Shown here one piece after another: positions 1-12,517 of a stretch of 64,000 nt of DNA; positions within the stretch are counted from its first letter, which is position 1; each line of letters starts with the position of its first letter. Both the position numbers and the translations under genes were made by a program. The DNA lies in the NCBI GenBank assembly GCA_011033025.1, contig WFMF01000056.1:62001-126000 (forward strand), given 5' to 3'. The notes beneath the pieces are model-generated. The model was given only the letters and a program-made list of their open reading frames with translations, did not search any database and was not told the origin of the DNA. The DNA comes from Beroe forskalii. Its lineage: Eukaryota; Ctenophora; Nuda; Beroida; Beroidae.

Positions 1-354
1 AAACCAGCAAAATAGCAAACTTGTTGGGATAATTTAAATCACGTTTCTGGCTCCATGCTAACCCAGGAATGTAAATGATGTTCATTAAACTTGGGTAACT
101 ACAATGTGACCATTCGAAAGCAATCTGGCAACTGACATTAGTTAAGCTAAAATTGATCAGCTATGTTACAATCATTTCAATATTTTTCATCATAAAGTTA
201 TTCAGATATATCAAGTTTTATCAAACAAGCAATATAAAAACCATTATTTAAACCATCTCACATGACTCTGTATGACTTAATATCTGACATAAAGGTTGTA
301 CTACAATGACTAATGCTACACTTACAGACTGAATACCTATTTGGCTAAATTCAC

Positions 355-2462
355 CTACTGTTTCTGCCATCAGGGAAATCTGGGTCTACCATGGGGCAAT
401 TGTTTGCCATTGCTTGATACAGGTGAAAATTGTGAGGGTTCATCTGATTAGGAAATTGTCCCCAGTGTGGCACATAAGGAACTGGTAATGGGTGAATGAT
501 GGGCCCTGGTCCAACAGGACTAATCATCATATTTGAGAGTGGAGTCTGTGGTTCCGATTTAGATGACTTACTAGATTTGATGGAATTTCCTGTTTGGAAC
601 CTCAAGGAAGGATTACCAGGATATCTGTCATACATATGTGGAGCAGATTGTTGCCTCTTTCTTTTCTTGGGACTACAATCTTTTTCTATAGACTGATTAT
701 TTGATTCTTCTGCTTTTTGAGGAGAAGACAAAATTTGTTGCACTTTGGCATCAACTTCTGATGGAGATAGTACACCCTCCCATTTCTCTGTACACTTTGT
801 TTTGACATCTCGATTTACTCTTGGGTCATTCTGAAGAAGAGGAACCCCATAAACTAAATTCCCAGGGGTAAGATACTGAGGTGGAATCATTGAGTTATAC
901 TGAGGGGCAGTTATTTCAGAACCTGCTTGTTTCTTTGATGAATCTGTTTGTTTACCCATGGAAACATGTATTGAATCTGAACTATCATGATCAATGTCAG
1001 GAATATTGCTTAGATTTGTATTGGAACATGTTTTCAATATAGAATCAACAGATGTCAAGTTTGCATCATTTGATGAGAGGGATACATTTTTCACTAAATG
1101 CTTATCACCTTTCTTCACAATTTTTTCTCGTAAGGATACCAAAAGTGTTGGCTTAGATGAACTATCAATTAAAGGCTTAACTTGATCAGTATCAATGACA
1201 ATAGAGGGTTGCTTAGAACATTTGACCAATTGTTTTGGTTTGGTTTTCACTTTATTTCTAATTGTCCTTTCATCTGATGAATCTGTTTTTGGTATGAAAT
1301 GGCTAGGGTGATTAGGGACATTAGAAGCAGGGTCTGTCACCATAACATTCAATGTTTGAGAGTTTGATGTAGTTAAAGAAATCTTACCATGAGCTTGCTT
1401 TGAAATGTGAGCTACTTGTGATGGCTCAGTGAATCCACAGCTTGAGTGGTGGGAAGGTTGATTTTGAACAATCTGAAATCGACTTCCAGGCGGTCTAAAT
1501 TGCTTGGTTTTACTAGGGACAGTTTGACAGCTAGGAATCATCTTACTTCTACATTTTTCTAAGTTAATGCCTGGTACACAATTCACTGGCATCATATTAA
1601 AGACATCTCTTCTCATATGTGCACCATGTGGATGTAAATGTGTTTGAGGTGTGTTTGGACCTTGAGCTATATTGGAATACTGTTCAGGAATGTTACTTGG
1701 TTTTTCATTAGTACTTGAAGCTGGGAGTTTGCTTCTGATTTCACTTCCAATATTTTGTCCATCAACAATTGTATCAATTTTGGTTCCTGTCCTGGATTCA
1801 AACTCAGGACTTGTTGACATCTGCTTACTTATTGATGATTTGAGATGATTAGAGGTATTCTCTAGACTCATGTAGAGATGCTGCAGAATTTGATGGACTG
1901 TATATTTGTTGACTTGGCAAAATATCGATATAGGTGGGAGTTGATTTGGTGAGCACATCTTTATAGGATCATTAGTTGATTTCTTGTTTTGACATTCATC
2001 AGATCTTTTAATGGTCAGTTCACTATTTACATTTTCATCATTTGAGGCTTGTTTGGGGTTTGTGGCACTAGGGTGGCTTAGCAATGGAGGTTTATTACTA
2101 TTACAATCTGTTTTACTAGCATTGACTGTTTTAAGAGTACAAGAGTGAGATACTGGAGGACCCTTAACAGCCTCATTTGATATTTCTGGCCTACTTTTAG
2201 GACATGTATTTGAAATACGTGAACCTTTATTCTGAGCATCTTTGGATTTAACTGAAGCATCAAATGAAAAAAGTGAATCCAAATGGAGTGGACATTGGAG
2301 ACCACATTTACATGTTCCAGGAGAAGTCAGATATTGAAGAATATCATCCTTTGATTTTAGTTCATCATGAGATGGAGTTATATAAACAACAATTTGACTC
2401 TTTATCACTCTTTGCCAGCCACGTGGAATATCAATACATTGCTTCATGAAGTGATCTACTTG
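355..2462 (-). CDS. MBD5/MBD6-like methyl-CpG-binding domain protein, large exon (partial gene)
   Basis: The exon reads open for about 700 codons. Near its start is an MBD of the MBD5/6 type: GWQRVI, then VVYITPS, then YLTSPGTCKCGLQCPLHL and LFSFD, closely following the human MBD5 pattern (GWQRK..., LYVSPS, GTCKCGLECPL, FNFD). The remainder is Ser/Asn/Pro-rich and low in structure, as in MBD5/6, with a basic KKRKRQQ stretch (possible nuclear signal) near the end. MBD5/6 proteins are nuclear and, in vertebrates, associate with the PR-DUB deubiquitinase complex; binding to methylated DNA is weak in that family. The right edge is a splice acceptor (tattttcag, AG at 2463-2464); an in-exon ATG at 2447 lies just before the MBD and could be the start. 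The left edge is a good donor (AGTAG|GTGAAT at 355/354), so the C-terminus lies beyond position 1. Family assignment is firm; start and remaining exons are not seen. Confidence 0.85.
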
Positions 2463-2562
2463 CTGAAAATACAAAAATGATTCATGTACCAAATTGAGTG
2501 AAAATTTACAACTGTTGAAATCTGAAAATATGTAGACATGGAAATAGAAGATTATCAATTAA

Positions 2563-3063
2563 ACAATTTCTATTATATAACAATTGAACATAACTCTTGA
2601 CAGGAATTAAGACGCACGGATTTCCTCTGCGCGATTCAACTTTCTATATACATTCCGTCAAAAGCACACAATTTTGCACGGCTTCATTGAGACCTTTTTC
2701 AATCCAGCTGTCAGCAGACATATGAGTTAAGGACGTCTGCAAAATTTCAGCCATTCTAGACCTCCCCTCATCTGCAAATGTCTGCATTCTCAAAACCCCT
2801 CCCTCCCCCAGGACGTCCACATTTTTCCTAAAACTCTTTTCAGTCATCAATTTTAGGCAAGATATTTCACGATTTTTTAGTCAAGTAGTTGTCAAATCCA
2901 GCAAAATTTCCATTAACTGCAGATGTCCAATTTGGCCAAACACCCCCCCCCCCATGTCTGCAGACGTCCACATTGGCCAGACTTCCCCCCCCCCCCCCCT
3001 CATTGCAGTGTCCTTTATGGATGGTCCCTTAATTGGCATCTCTTTGTACATGTGGTTGTTATT
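2563..3063. other. Non-coding stretch upstream of the MBD exon
   Basis: No gene recognised. It holds two poly-C runs near 2942 and 2985 within related CAGACGTCCACATT-like segments (2810-3000), suggesting a decayed local repeat. It may be intron or upstream sequence of the MBD gene. Confidence 0.4.
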
Positions 3064-3065
3064 TA

Positions 3066-3607
3066 CTGTAAAGCCATTAATTTTCATGCGGCATTAATTT
3101 TCGCACATTTCTTTGGAAAAGAAAATCCGCAAAAATATCAAACATGAAGTTTATTTTCAATTTTAGAATTTTGGAGATAAATTTATATCTGCATATTTCT
3201 TGAGTTGAATTTTAAAAAGCTTCAATTGCCATTATTCCCTCTTAAGTATTCGATAGATTGGATTGTCATCAAGGCATTATTTTTCAACTCAAAGTGCATC
3301 ATTAGAAACATTAAGCCCTCAACTAAGATAGCAGTATCGTTTACGAATGACATGCTGTAATGTCTGACAAACAGAGACACACTTAAGTAAACATAGACGA
3401 ACAAGACACCTCATTACTGGGCTTCTGCCTTTGTGCAATCACCAGCTATCAAGGAGTACAGCACTTAGCAAAAATGATAAATGGCCAAGTACAAGCACTG
3501 GTTTATTTTTAAGGAATTATGGAATGCGTGAAAATTAAAACTGTGAAATTAGTCTGTTTTTAAAGAAACACAAAAAATAGCACCCGCAAAAATATATGGC
3601 TTTACAG
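3066..3607. mobile_element. MITE-like element with CTGTAAAGCCAT terminal inverted repeats
   Basis: The left end reads CTGTAAAGCCATTAATTTTC; the reverse complement of the right end reads CTGTAAAGCCATATATTTTT. The first 12 bases are identical and similarity continues imperfectly inward (GCGG blocks in both arms). Both ends are flanked by TA (3064-3065 and 3608-3609), the target duplication typical of Tc1/mariner-type insertions. At 542 bp with no open frame of note it is a non-autonomous DNA element. Confidence 0.75.
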
Positions 3608-4069
3608 TATATGAATACTGTACACATATCATATTGTTTCAAAACGCTTATGAGTACCCCACCCACTGTGGGTTTTCAACAACAGCACATCGTTACCGTG
3701 GTGTTTCCACATATTAAAGACGGCGTGCACTCAGTGTTAATACAATAATACATCTTGTTTCAGGCAGAATCGTAGCAAGGGAAAAGTTTTTAGAATTGAA
3801 AAGATGAAACATGAGGTAAAACAAGAAATTAAAGCAAGAGTGAAATCTGCGATGGGGAACTGGAATTTATAACTATAAGGATTCCTAAGACTTGGATAAA
3901 ACCTGCGAAAATTATGAAGATGTGATAGACGATTGACAGGTTCCACTGATGTCAATCAGATCATGTCCACCAAACTTTGGGCTTCACGAATGTCCCAGAA
4001 TAACCCTCATAAAAGCACTTACCCAGCCACAACACATACCAAACTTTGTCAGACGATTTCTGACCCGCC

Positions 4070-4640
4070 GTTACTTAACACGTATACCCCTGTTTGCATT
4101 GCCCAGCGCGTACACACACCTTTGTGGCATGGGGTCAGGAAGATCCGTCAAATGTCAATGCAAGCCACGCATCGGCGTGTGTTTGTCAAACTTTGCCTGG
4201 CCACTTCGTGCGTGCCACGACTCAAATTGTCGTGGCGAGCGAAACCAATGTCTTGGTTAGGGCAATACGTTACTTAATTACCATAGCTTTCTTTTGCGCG
4301 CGGCGCGGCGTCGCTTCACTCTTCAAAAAAAGGCTCTAGTAAAAGTTCCTAAGCCCGCATACGGCGCGTCCCTGGGGAAGTGCGCCGCGCAACGGCGCAA
4401 CGCAAAAAGCGATATACGTGTTTTGCAAAAAATATGATATAAGTTGCCCTAACCATGACCCTGGTTACGCGCACGGAGTGCGCGGCGCCCCTGATTAGGC
4501 GAAGCTGAATATATAAGCTGTACTGTGTACTGTTCCCCTAACCAGGGGCGTCGCACCGCGCGCCCAGCGAACACTGTGCACTCGTTGGGGTGCGCGGCGT
4601 ACATGAAAATGTCATTCGCGCGTTACGTCAAGTAATGCTC
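4070..4640. repeat. GC-rich dispersed palindromic repeat cluster
   Basis: CG-rich segments containing cacgtatacccctg, gatatacgtgttt, CCCTAACCAGG-like and GCGCGGCG blocks recur at 9.95-10.4, 13.2-13.6 and 45.1-46.1 kb and at the end of the window. The halves face each other (ACACGTATA...TATACGTGTT), so this looks like a small foldback-type element family. Open frames here are not conserved between copies and are not called. Confidence 0.55.
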
Positions 4641-4944
4641 AAGGAAGGCTCAATTAATTGGAGATTATGTACGTCATCATTCAATGTGAGCCGCGCTACG
4701 CGCGCGCAATTCACATATAACATCGATTTATGTATCGAAAACTGATGATCTGATGAACATATGCACAGCTGTATAAATTGATTTGATCGATGGGTCAAGT
4801 GAAATAACCAAATTAGTCAATCTAAATCTAGTCTGTTATAAACGGCTAAATAACAAGCGAAAAATTGAAATATGGAATATCGGGCGACTCACGGCTGAAT
4901 TTGAAACCGATATGCGATGCAATATTATTTCTAATCTTAAACGA

Positions 4945-5520
4945 CACCATCCAGATTGACGCTATCCAGAGTGACACCGATACACCATCCATATTGACAC
5001 CATTCAGATTGACACCATTCAAATTGACACCATTTAAATTGACACCATTCAAATTGACACCATTCAAATTGACACCATTCAAATTGACACCATTCAAATT
5101 GACGCCATTCAAATTGACACCATTCAAATTGACACCATTCAAATTGACACCATTCAAATTGTTAATTGACACCATTCAGATTGACACCATGTAGATTGAC
5201 ACCATCCAGATTGACACCATCCAGATTGACACCATCCACTTCCAGATTGACACCATCCGGATTGACCCCTCTTAGTCCTCTGCAGATTGACACCATCCAG
5301 ATCGACACCATCCAGATTAACACCATCCAGACTGACACCATTCAGATTGACACAACCCAGATTGACACCATCCAGATTGACACCATCCAGATCGACACCA
5401 TCTAGATAAGCATATTGACTCCTCTCCAGATTGACACCATCCGGATTGACACCTTCCAGATTGACGCCATTCAGATTGACACCATCCAGAGTGCCACCAT
5501 CTAGATCGACACCATCCAGT
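4945..5520. repeat. 15-bp tandem array (TTGACACCATTCAAA type)
   Basis: Unit TTGACACCATTCAAA, grading into TTGACACCATCCAGA copies to the right, about 35 copies. Isolated TTGACACC units continue to about 5900 (for example 5880-5900). Because the unit is a multiple of three it opens frames on both strands (LTPFK repeats), but nothing suggests translation. Confidence 0.9.
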
Positions 5521-5909
5521 TTGACATCCAGTTAGATTCTGCAAACAACAATCAGATTGACACAATGACACCATTCTACATTGATGATGTGAAACTGGAA
5601 CTGACACCAATTTACACACAAAATTGCTGACAACAATGTGAAATTACGCTGATTTTGATACCAGTAATTTCTGATGTCAATCAGCTGGTCTAGATCTAGA
5701 TTGACACCAATACTGACACCGCTTGCATAATGCATATCACTGACACCAGGGTAACATATCGTGGACTCCGGTATGCAATGCTTCTGCCTTCTGACACCGA
5801 TTAACACACCATATTACATAACATGACGTAACACTGGCACCAGTCTGACCGCTAAAACCAGCAAAAATAACCGCAGACACCAATCAGATTGACACCAGAT
5901 TGACACCAA

Positions 5910-8900
5910 ATCAGATTAAGATTTTGCATTATGCTATTTTGATCTGTGCTGACATTAATATATGACATTAGTCTGACCGCTAACATATTACGTACCTACA
6001 CCATGATATATCGATTTAATCGTTGACTCTGAAAGCGGTACCTGGCGACGTTTCTATTGAATAACACTTGACAGTGACACAAATAAAATCATGACACATT
6101 GACACCAATCACGGATCACCATACTTGTTTAAATTTTTAGGGCAGAGTCGAAACATCATTGCAACGTACAACTACAACATAAGTCAATGTAAAGCGAGAG
6201 AAATGAATTAAATTCTACAGAGCCACAACGTACGGAGAGAAGAACATACGTGGCTACTGACTACTGGCCTGGTTCAATTCGTCGCAAAGTTATTTGCGCG
6301 CGTTGAAATCATGAAGCCAAAAGATGATTTTAGCGGCGCCAACGCATTTTGTCAGAATTGATTAAAATATTCTCATTAATATGAATCTTAATTTGAAGCT
6401 TGGCATGACTGCATCATGACCAAAACTCATATACCCAATTGCAGGACAGAGTACTGTCACTTGTCAGCGGCAGCCCATTTGCATGTGCAGTTAACTGCAT
6501 CTGTGGCGCGCGCTCAAAGCTCAAGTTGTTGCAAAAATATCTTGGTCGCGATGTTATTGAAAAATGAGTTCACATTACAAAATATTGTTTTCCGCACGCT
6601 CAGTTTTTTAAGTCTGAATTGTTAGAGCAAAAGAGATCTGCAAAAACACCAACCTTTTTTCAACTCCACGCTCCGTAATCGATCCGTGCCTGGTATTGCT
6701 GCTACGCTCAATTACTCCTCCTCATCCTCTCCGAGGAATATAAAAAATATTTTCCGAACTCCCGAGAATATGACGTGCTGAAAGCGTCAATTATCTTCAT
6801 TAATTCAATATTTCATATTTGGCTGAAAATTTTTGCATCTACTTGTTTGCTGACCCTGAATGTGGTGCTCTGACGCTCCGAGCTCTTAAGTGCACTGCGC
6901 GGCACATTAGCAAATAATGAGTTTAAAAAATCGCGTTGGATAGGACTCTGTGTTCGTCACTATTTCAACGCTCGCGTCGCTTTGTGATTGGTCGAATTAG
7001 GGACAATTCGATGGCGTCATCATCCCTGCTGTCTCCACTCCAATGAGGAACCAGAGAGGATCATGTCATCAAGTGTTCAAACGCAGCATCTGTCAGTGCT
7101 TGCTCTGCTCCTGATCACGTGACTCGCGTGTAGTTTGAGTGTTTTATTAGCTGTTCAGTGCGATCACATTACCAAATCCTCTGCAGTTCAGTAGTTGAAT
7201 AGCTGATAGTCGCATTCATTTTAGGGTTTTTCTTTCTTTGAGACCTGTCGTTCAGTGTTCACCGTTGCTTCTTTTCAGAAGATTATGGCCTATTTTGTTG
7301 CATTGCAGGCAACAATTAATCGAAAACATCCCTATCGCATAAGTATAGATTTCTTAGTTCATGACACCTAATGATACTATTACTATTGACCATTTATCGG
7401 TAGGCTAGGCATGTCACCGTTTCCCTTGATGCTTGATAGCTTCCGAACACATAAGTTAAATGGTTACATACTGATTACTGTTGGATTGACTGAGTAAATT
7501 TAAGTAATTACTTGTGATAGAAATGCTTATTCAGAGCATATGATACAGGGCCCCCGATGAAATATTTGATTCGAATCTCAAACATGTGACTCTTATATTA
7601 TTGGTAGGTACCTATTAAAGGTACCTACCAATAAAATTATACCTATAGAGGCAATGAACTAGGCTATACCTGAGTACCTGAATGAAGTCTTTAATTTCTT
7701 TATAGGAGCAATTATGAATCTCTACGTGAAATTAATGAAGATGAAGATCTCTACACTCCGCTCTACGAGTTACGAGTTATAGCGTACCAGTTTACCAAAG
7801 CCCAAAACCAAACAATATTGGTAGGTACATAATCATAGTCCAGGACCTTTTGGTTCATGAAACTGAAATATAACTTATATAAGTTCCAAGTATTTATACC
7901 CTTTCTTGACATTAATCTCGGACTTCAGGCTAGGGCTTGTAGATCAATATTTCTACCGGAAGGGAAGGGTAAAACGTTCAAACAATTTCAGGAAACCGAG
8001 TCTGGCAACATTTCACCATGAGATGACTGTCTGGTGCTGATTCCCATTGCTGATGAGCTGATGATCCTGGATTCCTGGGGCCTGGATCTCCTGCTGATAA
8101 TGATGACCCACGCATGATAAGTGAGTTAGAGGATAGGTAAATGAAATTGTTTATGTAGGGTAAGGATGTATAGATAGCATGGAACTAAACATTTAAAAGT
8201 TAAAATTCTGTAATTTTCGAGCCTTTGAAAACTTTCTTAAATGGTCGCGTTCGTTTAAGCGCGCTAATATTCGCGCTTAAACGAATTTTTATTTACTTCT
8301 TCATACTTTTATACCTATCGCTTCATTACCACGGTGGCTAAAAGTGAGAGTTGATCATTATCAAAGTTTAGGGAACTTAAATATAATTTCAGAAATTTCT
8401 GAAACAGTAGGTACATATCTTTCTTGCGTTCTTTCGGCCGTTTCTCTGCGTGACTTTCCAATACGCCATCTATTTAAGTTGTTTAGTACATGCTGTTTTG
8501 TTCCCAGCTGTTACAATTCCTAAATTCCGATGCTATAAGCATATTCCTCTGATGCCTATACCTCTCGCCTTGGCCTTATCGCCACATGGTTAGGTATAAG
8601 GTAGCGTCAAAATTTCTCTCATTTAGTTATTTCAGGGAAAGTGAGCCCGCTCATGAGCAGTTGCTACTACACATCACCGCACATATATCCAGTGATTTCC
8701 CGCTATAAAGTTGCTGTCAACTGTAAGTGAAGGTTTATAATATTCGTTTCTCCTTTTTGAGTCAAATGCTCAAATGAACATCGATGTCCATGATCGGCAA
8801 GATTGAAAATTGTGCGATGGTGTTTAAAATAACGTACGGATCACGTGTACCTATACTAAATCGAATATCGATCCATCGGACACAAATACTAGATCAGCTG

Positions 8901-9120
8901 TGATATATACTAATACTGAACTAAGTTTTGTGGTCGTATTTTATCGAATCCATTAAACATGATTATGAAGCATCATTTGAAAATATTGAGGACTGATCTT
9001 GTGACCCCTTAAACACTTTCATCTATTATTTAATTCCTGCATGTCACCCATAGCTACTGTTGGTAAAGCGCCAGGATAGAATTTTCTAATTTTGAATTTT
9101 TGTACCAATACCCATTCGCC
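5910..9120. other. Intergenic or intronic stretch without a recognised gene
   Basis: Mixed sequence with locally GC-rich patches (6280-7130) that could be a promoter region; a CACGTGA E-box lies at about 7113. At 7597-7637 is a short inverted repeat built from GGTACCTA motifs. I see no exon I can defend. Confidence 0.3.
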
Positions 9121-9175
9121 TTCAGGATTTCAGCCGTTGCTCTGGCTCTGCGACACGATCTCTGACAGTGGAAGG

Positions 9176-9445
9176 GCTTAGGGCAGCTTCCCTTCAAGTG
9201 CGAGGCATGCTACTGAAGTGGCGACTGCAGCTGAAGCCAAATGGTTAAGCGAGGATAATCCGAGAAGGAACGCAAAGGCCAAAGCAAAGCTCTCAGAGGT
9301 ACTGCCTGACTCCACTCTACCGCTGCCATTGTTGGAAATCCTGGCGTTATACATCAACATGCTTGCATGTGACAGACTTGACAGTGGTCCAAATGAAAAA
9401 GCATTAACAGACACAAAATTGAAATCTCGAATTCGAACAATGTGA
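9176..9445 (+). CDS. Candidate terminal exon of an unrecognised gene
   Basis: An open frame with an internal ATG at 9218 reads about 90 codons to a TGA at 9443-9445, including EAKWLSEDNP, NAKAKAKLSEVLP and LLEILALYINMLACDRL. It is amphipathic and compositionally protein-like, and AATAAA lies near 9581. A plausible upstream acceptor is ttcag at 9121-9126, but the frame from there is interrupted before 9176. I do not recognise a family. It may be an old transposon remnant instead of a host exon. Confidence 0.3.
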
Positions 9446-9752
9446 TCATATGATTTAATTAGTAATTACTGCGGGAGATAGCCGAGATCAGGCCCACGGG
9501 ATTTCTTCCGTAGGCCCCCCGCTGTTTCAGTGTTTCGTTTTTACGGGAATTATTGATAGTTAGTTGATAGTAATATTACAAATAAATTATATTTTTAACG
9601 TCAGAGTTTGATTCTAATTCTTGTCGATCCATTTTCAATGCTTTAGATCTTTAGCAGAAGCACAGGCTTCATCTGCAAGTCGGTCCATCACTCAATAAAA
9701 TTTATTTCGATAACTCCGGAAATTGGAACTCTAAACGGTGCTACAGTGGTCT

Positions 9753-9807
9753 GGTCACGTGATCTGCCAAGCTCACCTTGGTAAAGATCACGTGATCGTC
9801 ACGTGAC
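9753..9807. promoter_or_regulatory. Cluster of three CACGTG E-boxes
   Basis: Three CACGTG cores occur within 55 bp: GGTCACGTGATC, GATCACGTGATC and GTCACGTGAC. The last matches the CLEAR element (GTCACGTGAC) known to bind TFEB/MITF-type bHLH-zip factors in animals. The sequence is seen directly; a role is inferred, and no start site is identified beside it. Confidence 0.35.
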
Positions 9808-9939
9808 ATATCGTTCTGACCAATCAGAGCGTTCGCAAAACAAGGTCTGCAAAGTTATTTAGCTGACACGATCGCGCATGCAATTTTTACGAAAATCAGC
9901 AAATCACGTACAACTTCTGAGCAGGTGACATCGGATTCA

Positions 9940-10370
9940 CTTGAAATAGTTGCGCTGTGTTAGGGAGAACAAGACCTTTCCAACGGTATATAATTTGTCA
10001 TATGTTGGTTTGGCGCCGAGTAGCGCAAAAATCGCTCCAACGAGTGCACAGTGTTCGCTGGGCGTTGCTAAACACGTATATCCCTGTGTGGCTCGCGCGT
10101 GGGGAACAGGGAAGCGCGCGGCGCGTACACACACACCTATGCGGGCTTAGAAACGCCGCACAGTCATATAAGTGCTCAGCGCGTTAAACGAGGGATTTGG
10201 CGCCATAATTTGTACTATGTTTTTATGATATTGCTAAACACGTGTATCCTTGTTGCGTGGCGTGCTTAGGCCCTAAACAGGACCCTGGTTACGCGCACGA
10301 AAATATATTGTCAGACGTTGTCTGACCCCTTCGCCTTCGGCAACGTCTGACAAAAAATATATGGTTACCA
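9940..10370. repeat. Copy of the GC-rich palindromic repeat family plus a 13-bp-arm hairpin
   Basis: It contains TTGCTAAACACGTATATCC, GCGTACACACACCTATGCGG and, at 10308-10352, a hairpin with arms TTGTCAGACGTTG / CAACGTCTGACAA around TCTGACCCCTTCGCC. The same hairpin arms recur at 42821, 44302 and 45113. Short open frames here are shadows of the repeat. Confidence 0.6.
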
Positions 10371-10876
10371 AACTTTCTCAAGCCGCGCGCGCGAGATGAT
10401 TTGAGAATTAGAAGGCTCAAATCGAGCACTATCAATGCTTAAACCATGATTTAATCATAAACTAAGATGGCCAATTTAGTTCATGTGAAATTGTTATGTG
10501 TTATATTTGTGAACTTTATGAAGTGTATTTATGAAGTGTATTTTTTCGTTGAATGTTTTGCCGCACCTAAATAAATGTTAGGCAATAACTGATTTAGCAA
10601 ATGAAATGATATCCTAATTCCTCCACATTTGATATCATTCTCGACTTCTAGTTTATCTGGTAAATTTGTTTATTAAGTATAATATCATGACATCATGACT
10701 TCATGGATTTGAATTGACTAGTTATATTTCATATCATTACGATTTGAATTAAAAAGAAAACTTTCTTCAAGACATCAATCTGCAAGACTTTTCTCCAACT
10801 CCGTACTTGAACTCCAACATGATCCCTTTAGGTAATGCAATGTAGAGAGCAGCAGGATCCAAATGAAGTCACACCA

Positions 10877-11190
10877 AGATGAGTGGTGTGCAGGCTTCTT
10901 CAGTCGAATACCTACCTCAGCTTTCGGGGTGTTTAAATTGTGAGAGCTTTTTATGAGGTAGGCCCCCCAGCAGTGACCCCCTGGTACCAGGGTATAGCAC
11001 CGTCAAGTGCAGTGGCCACCAGCCTGAATTAAACTGAAACTTGCTCTTTGGTCTTTGTATGTACTCCAAGCATCAAGAAATTAAGTAACACACTTAGCGA
11101 AGAGAAGTAGAGGACTGGTGGATGGATGTTCTGAAGTCCTCAAATACTGCTACTGCTGGTCATCAATCTGGGAATCCCATTGCTACTTGA
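10877..11190 (+). repeat. Direct duplication, copy 1
   Basis: About 310 bp beginning AAGATGAGTGGTGTGCAGG and ending near TGGGAATCCCATTGC is repeated almost unchanged at 11702-12010. The differences are a few substitutions and short indels. There are no terminal repeats, so this is probably a segmental duplication of about 825 bp offset and not a transposon. Confidence 0.85.
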
Positions 11191-11612
11191 TATTGGTTGG
11201 ATTGATTTCCAAATTGCTCTTAGCCGAGTCGTGCCATGGAGGACTAGTCAGTATATTTGGGGTCTACGGTACTGGAGGCTATTTGCTGCAGGCAAAACCT
11301 CTAGAGAATAACTGAAAAAATCACTCAAAAAGTGCTTTTACAAGTCTCTTCTTACAAATTATATGTTTCAAAAGTTGTATTTTTGCAAAATTTCATAATG
11401 CTCATATAATGTTGATGTATGAAATTCATTATTCAAAGGGAAAATTTGCCAAACTTCATGACCGCGACAGCAAGGTATGTGTTCAATGTAACTCTGGCTG
11501 ACTTTTTGTCCAAAATGGGTTGCTCAGCATCCCTTACAATTTGACAGGCATCCCCTGGCCAAAAATCCTAGCTCCCCATTTTGATTTAATTATATTTTTG
11601 TTACTCATATAG

Positions 11613-11708
11613 GAAGAAATGAATGAAAATGAATCCGAGCAAGATGAGAAAGACAAAAGATCTTCAAGGGGGTCGAGTGATGCCAAATCTCAGAATTGGA
11701 CAAGATGA
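11613..11708 (+). CDS. Candidate exon, acidic (unrecognised)
   Basis: It follows an acceptor-like tactcatatag and reads EEMNENESEQDEKDKRSSRG then SSDAKSQNWTR and a stop. The composition looks coding and the frame is open. The second copy of the 310-bp duplication starts at its 3' end. There is no family and no confirmed partner exon. Confidence 0.3.
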   Translation, partial: EEMNENESEQDEKDKRSSRGSSDAKSQNWTR

Positions 11709-12010
11709 GTGGTGTGCAGGCTTCTTCAGTCGAATACCTACCTCAGCTTTCAGGGTGTTTAAATTGCGAGAGCTTTTTATGAGGTAGGCCCCCCAGCAGT
11801 GACCCCCTGGTACCAGGGTATAGCACCGTCATGCAGTGGCTACCAGCCTGAATTAAACTGAAACTTGCTCTTTTGGTCTTTGTATGTACTCCAAGCATCA
11901 AGAAATTAAGTAACACACTTAGCGAAGAGAAGTAGACTGGTGGATGGATGTTATGAAGCCTCAAATACTGCTACTGCTGGTCATCAATCTGGGAATCCCA
12001 TTACTTGATG
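11702..12010 (+). repeat. Direct duplication, copy 2
   Basis: Near-identical to 10877-11190 in the same orientation. The junction with the acidic candidate exon is at its left edge. Confidence 0.85.
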
Positions 12011-12452
12011 AAGAAAAGTAATGTACACAGGTATTAGTGTTTCCGCAAAATTACGCGTATTTTTGCTTGTCAGTCGAAGACAACCTGTGGAAGGGCCAGT
12101 AAGAAGTGCCGGTAAAAACACCAGAGATAAAGTTTCCCTTTACGAATTAAGCTGTTTCCCATCATACTCGAGTTGTGGATAGAAAACACAAAAGCATATC
12201 TCTCTCTTTCTACCAGCTGCAGCCCTTATTAACTTAGTGCTACCTTTGCAACGAGTCTTCTTTGACTGATGAGCACTTTAAGTTGATTCTGTGCGCTACC
12301 AAATTCTTCCCTAAATTTCTGATGCTTGAAAGATTGCTTGTAGGCTCGTGCTTCGTTCCCCAAGATGGAATTCCATCCTAAACAAGTATTTTTCTTTGTA
12401 TTTGTATTTTGGATCGCTGTGTTAATTTTTTCCTAAGCGATGAATTCTTCAG

Positions 12453-12517
12453 GTTGCTTCAGAGCTAAATACAGAGTGGGAGTCGTTGCGTGAGTTGGAA
12501 AATGGCGATGTGCCAAG
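12453..12517 (+). CDS. Candidate internal exon VASELNTEWESLRELENGDVP
   Basis: It is bounded by gaattcttcag (acceptor) and CCAAG|GTAACT (donor). The open phase reads a helix-prone 21-residue segment with two bases left over. It could belong with the acidic exon upstream, but phases do not join them directly. Unrecognised. Confidence 0.3.
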
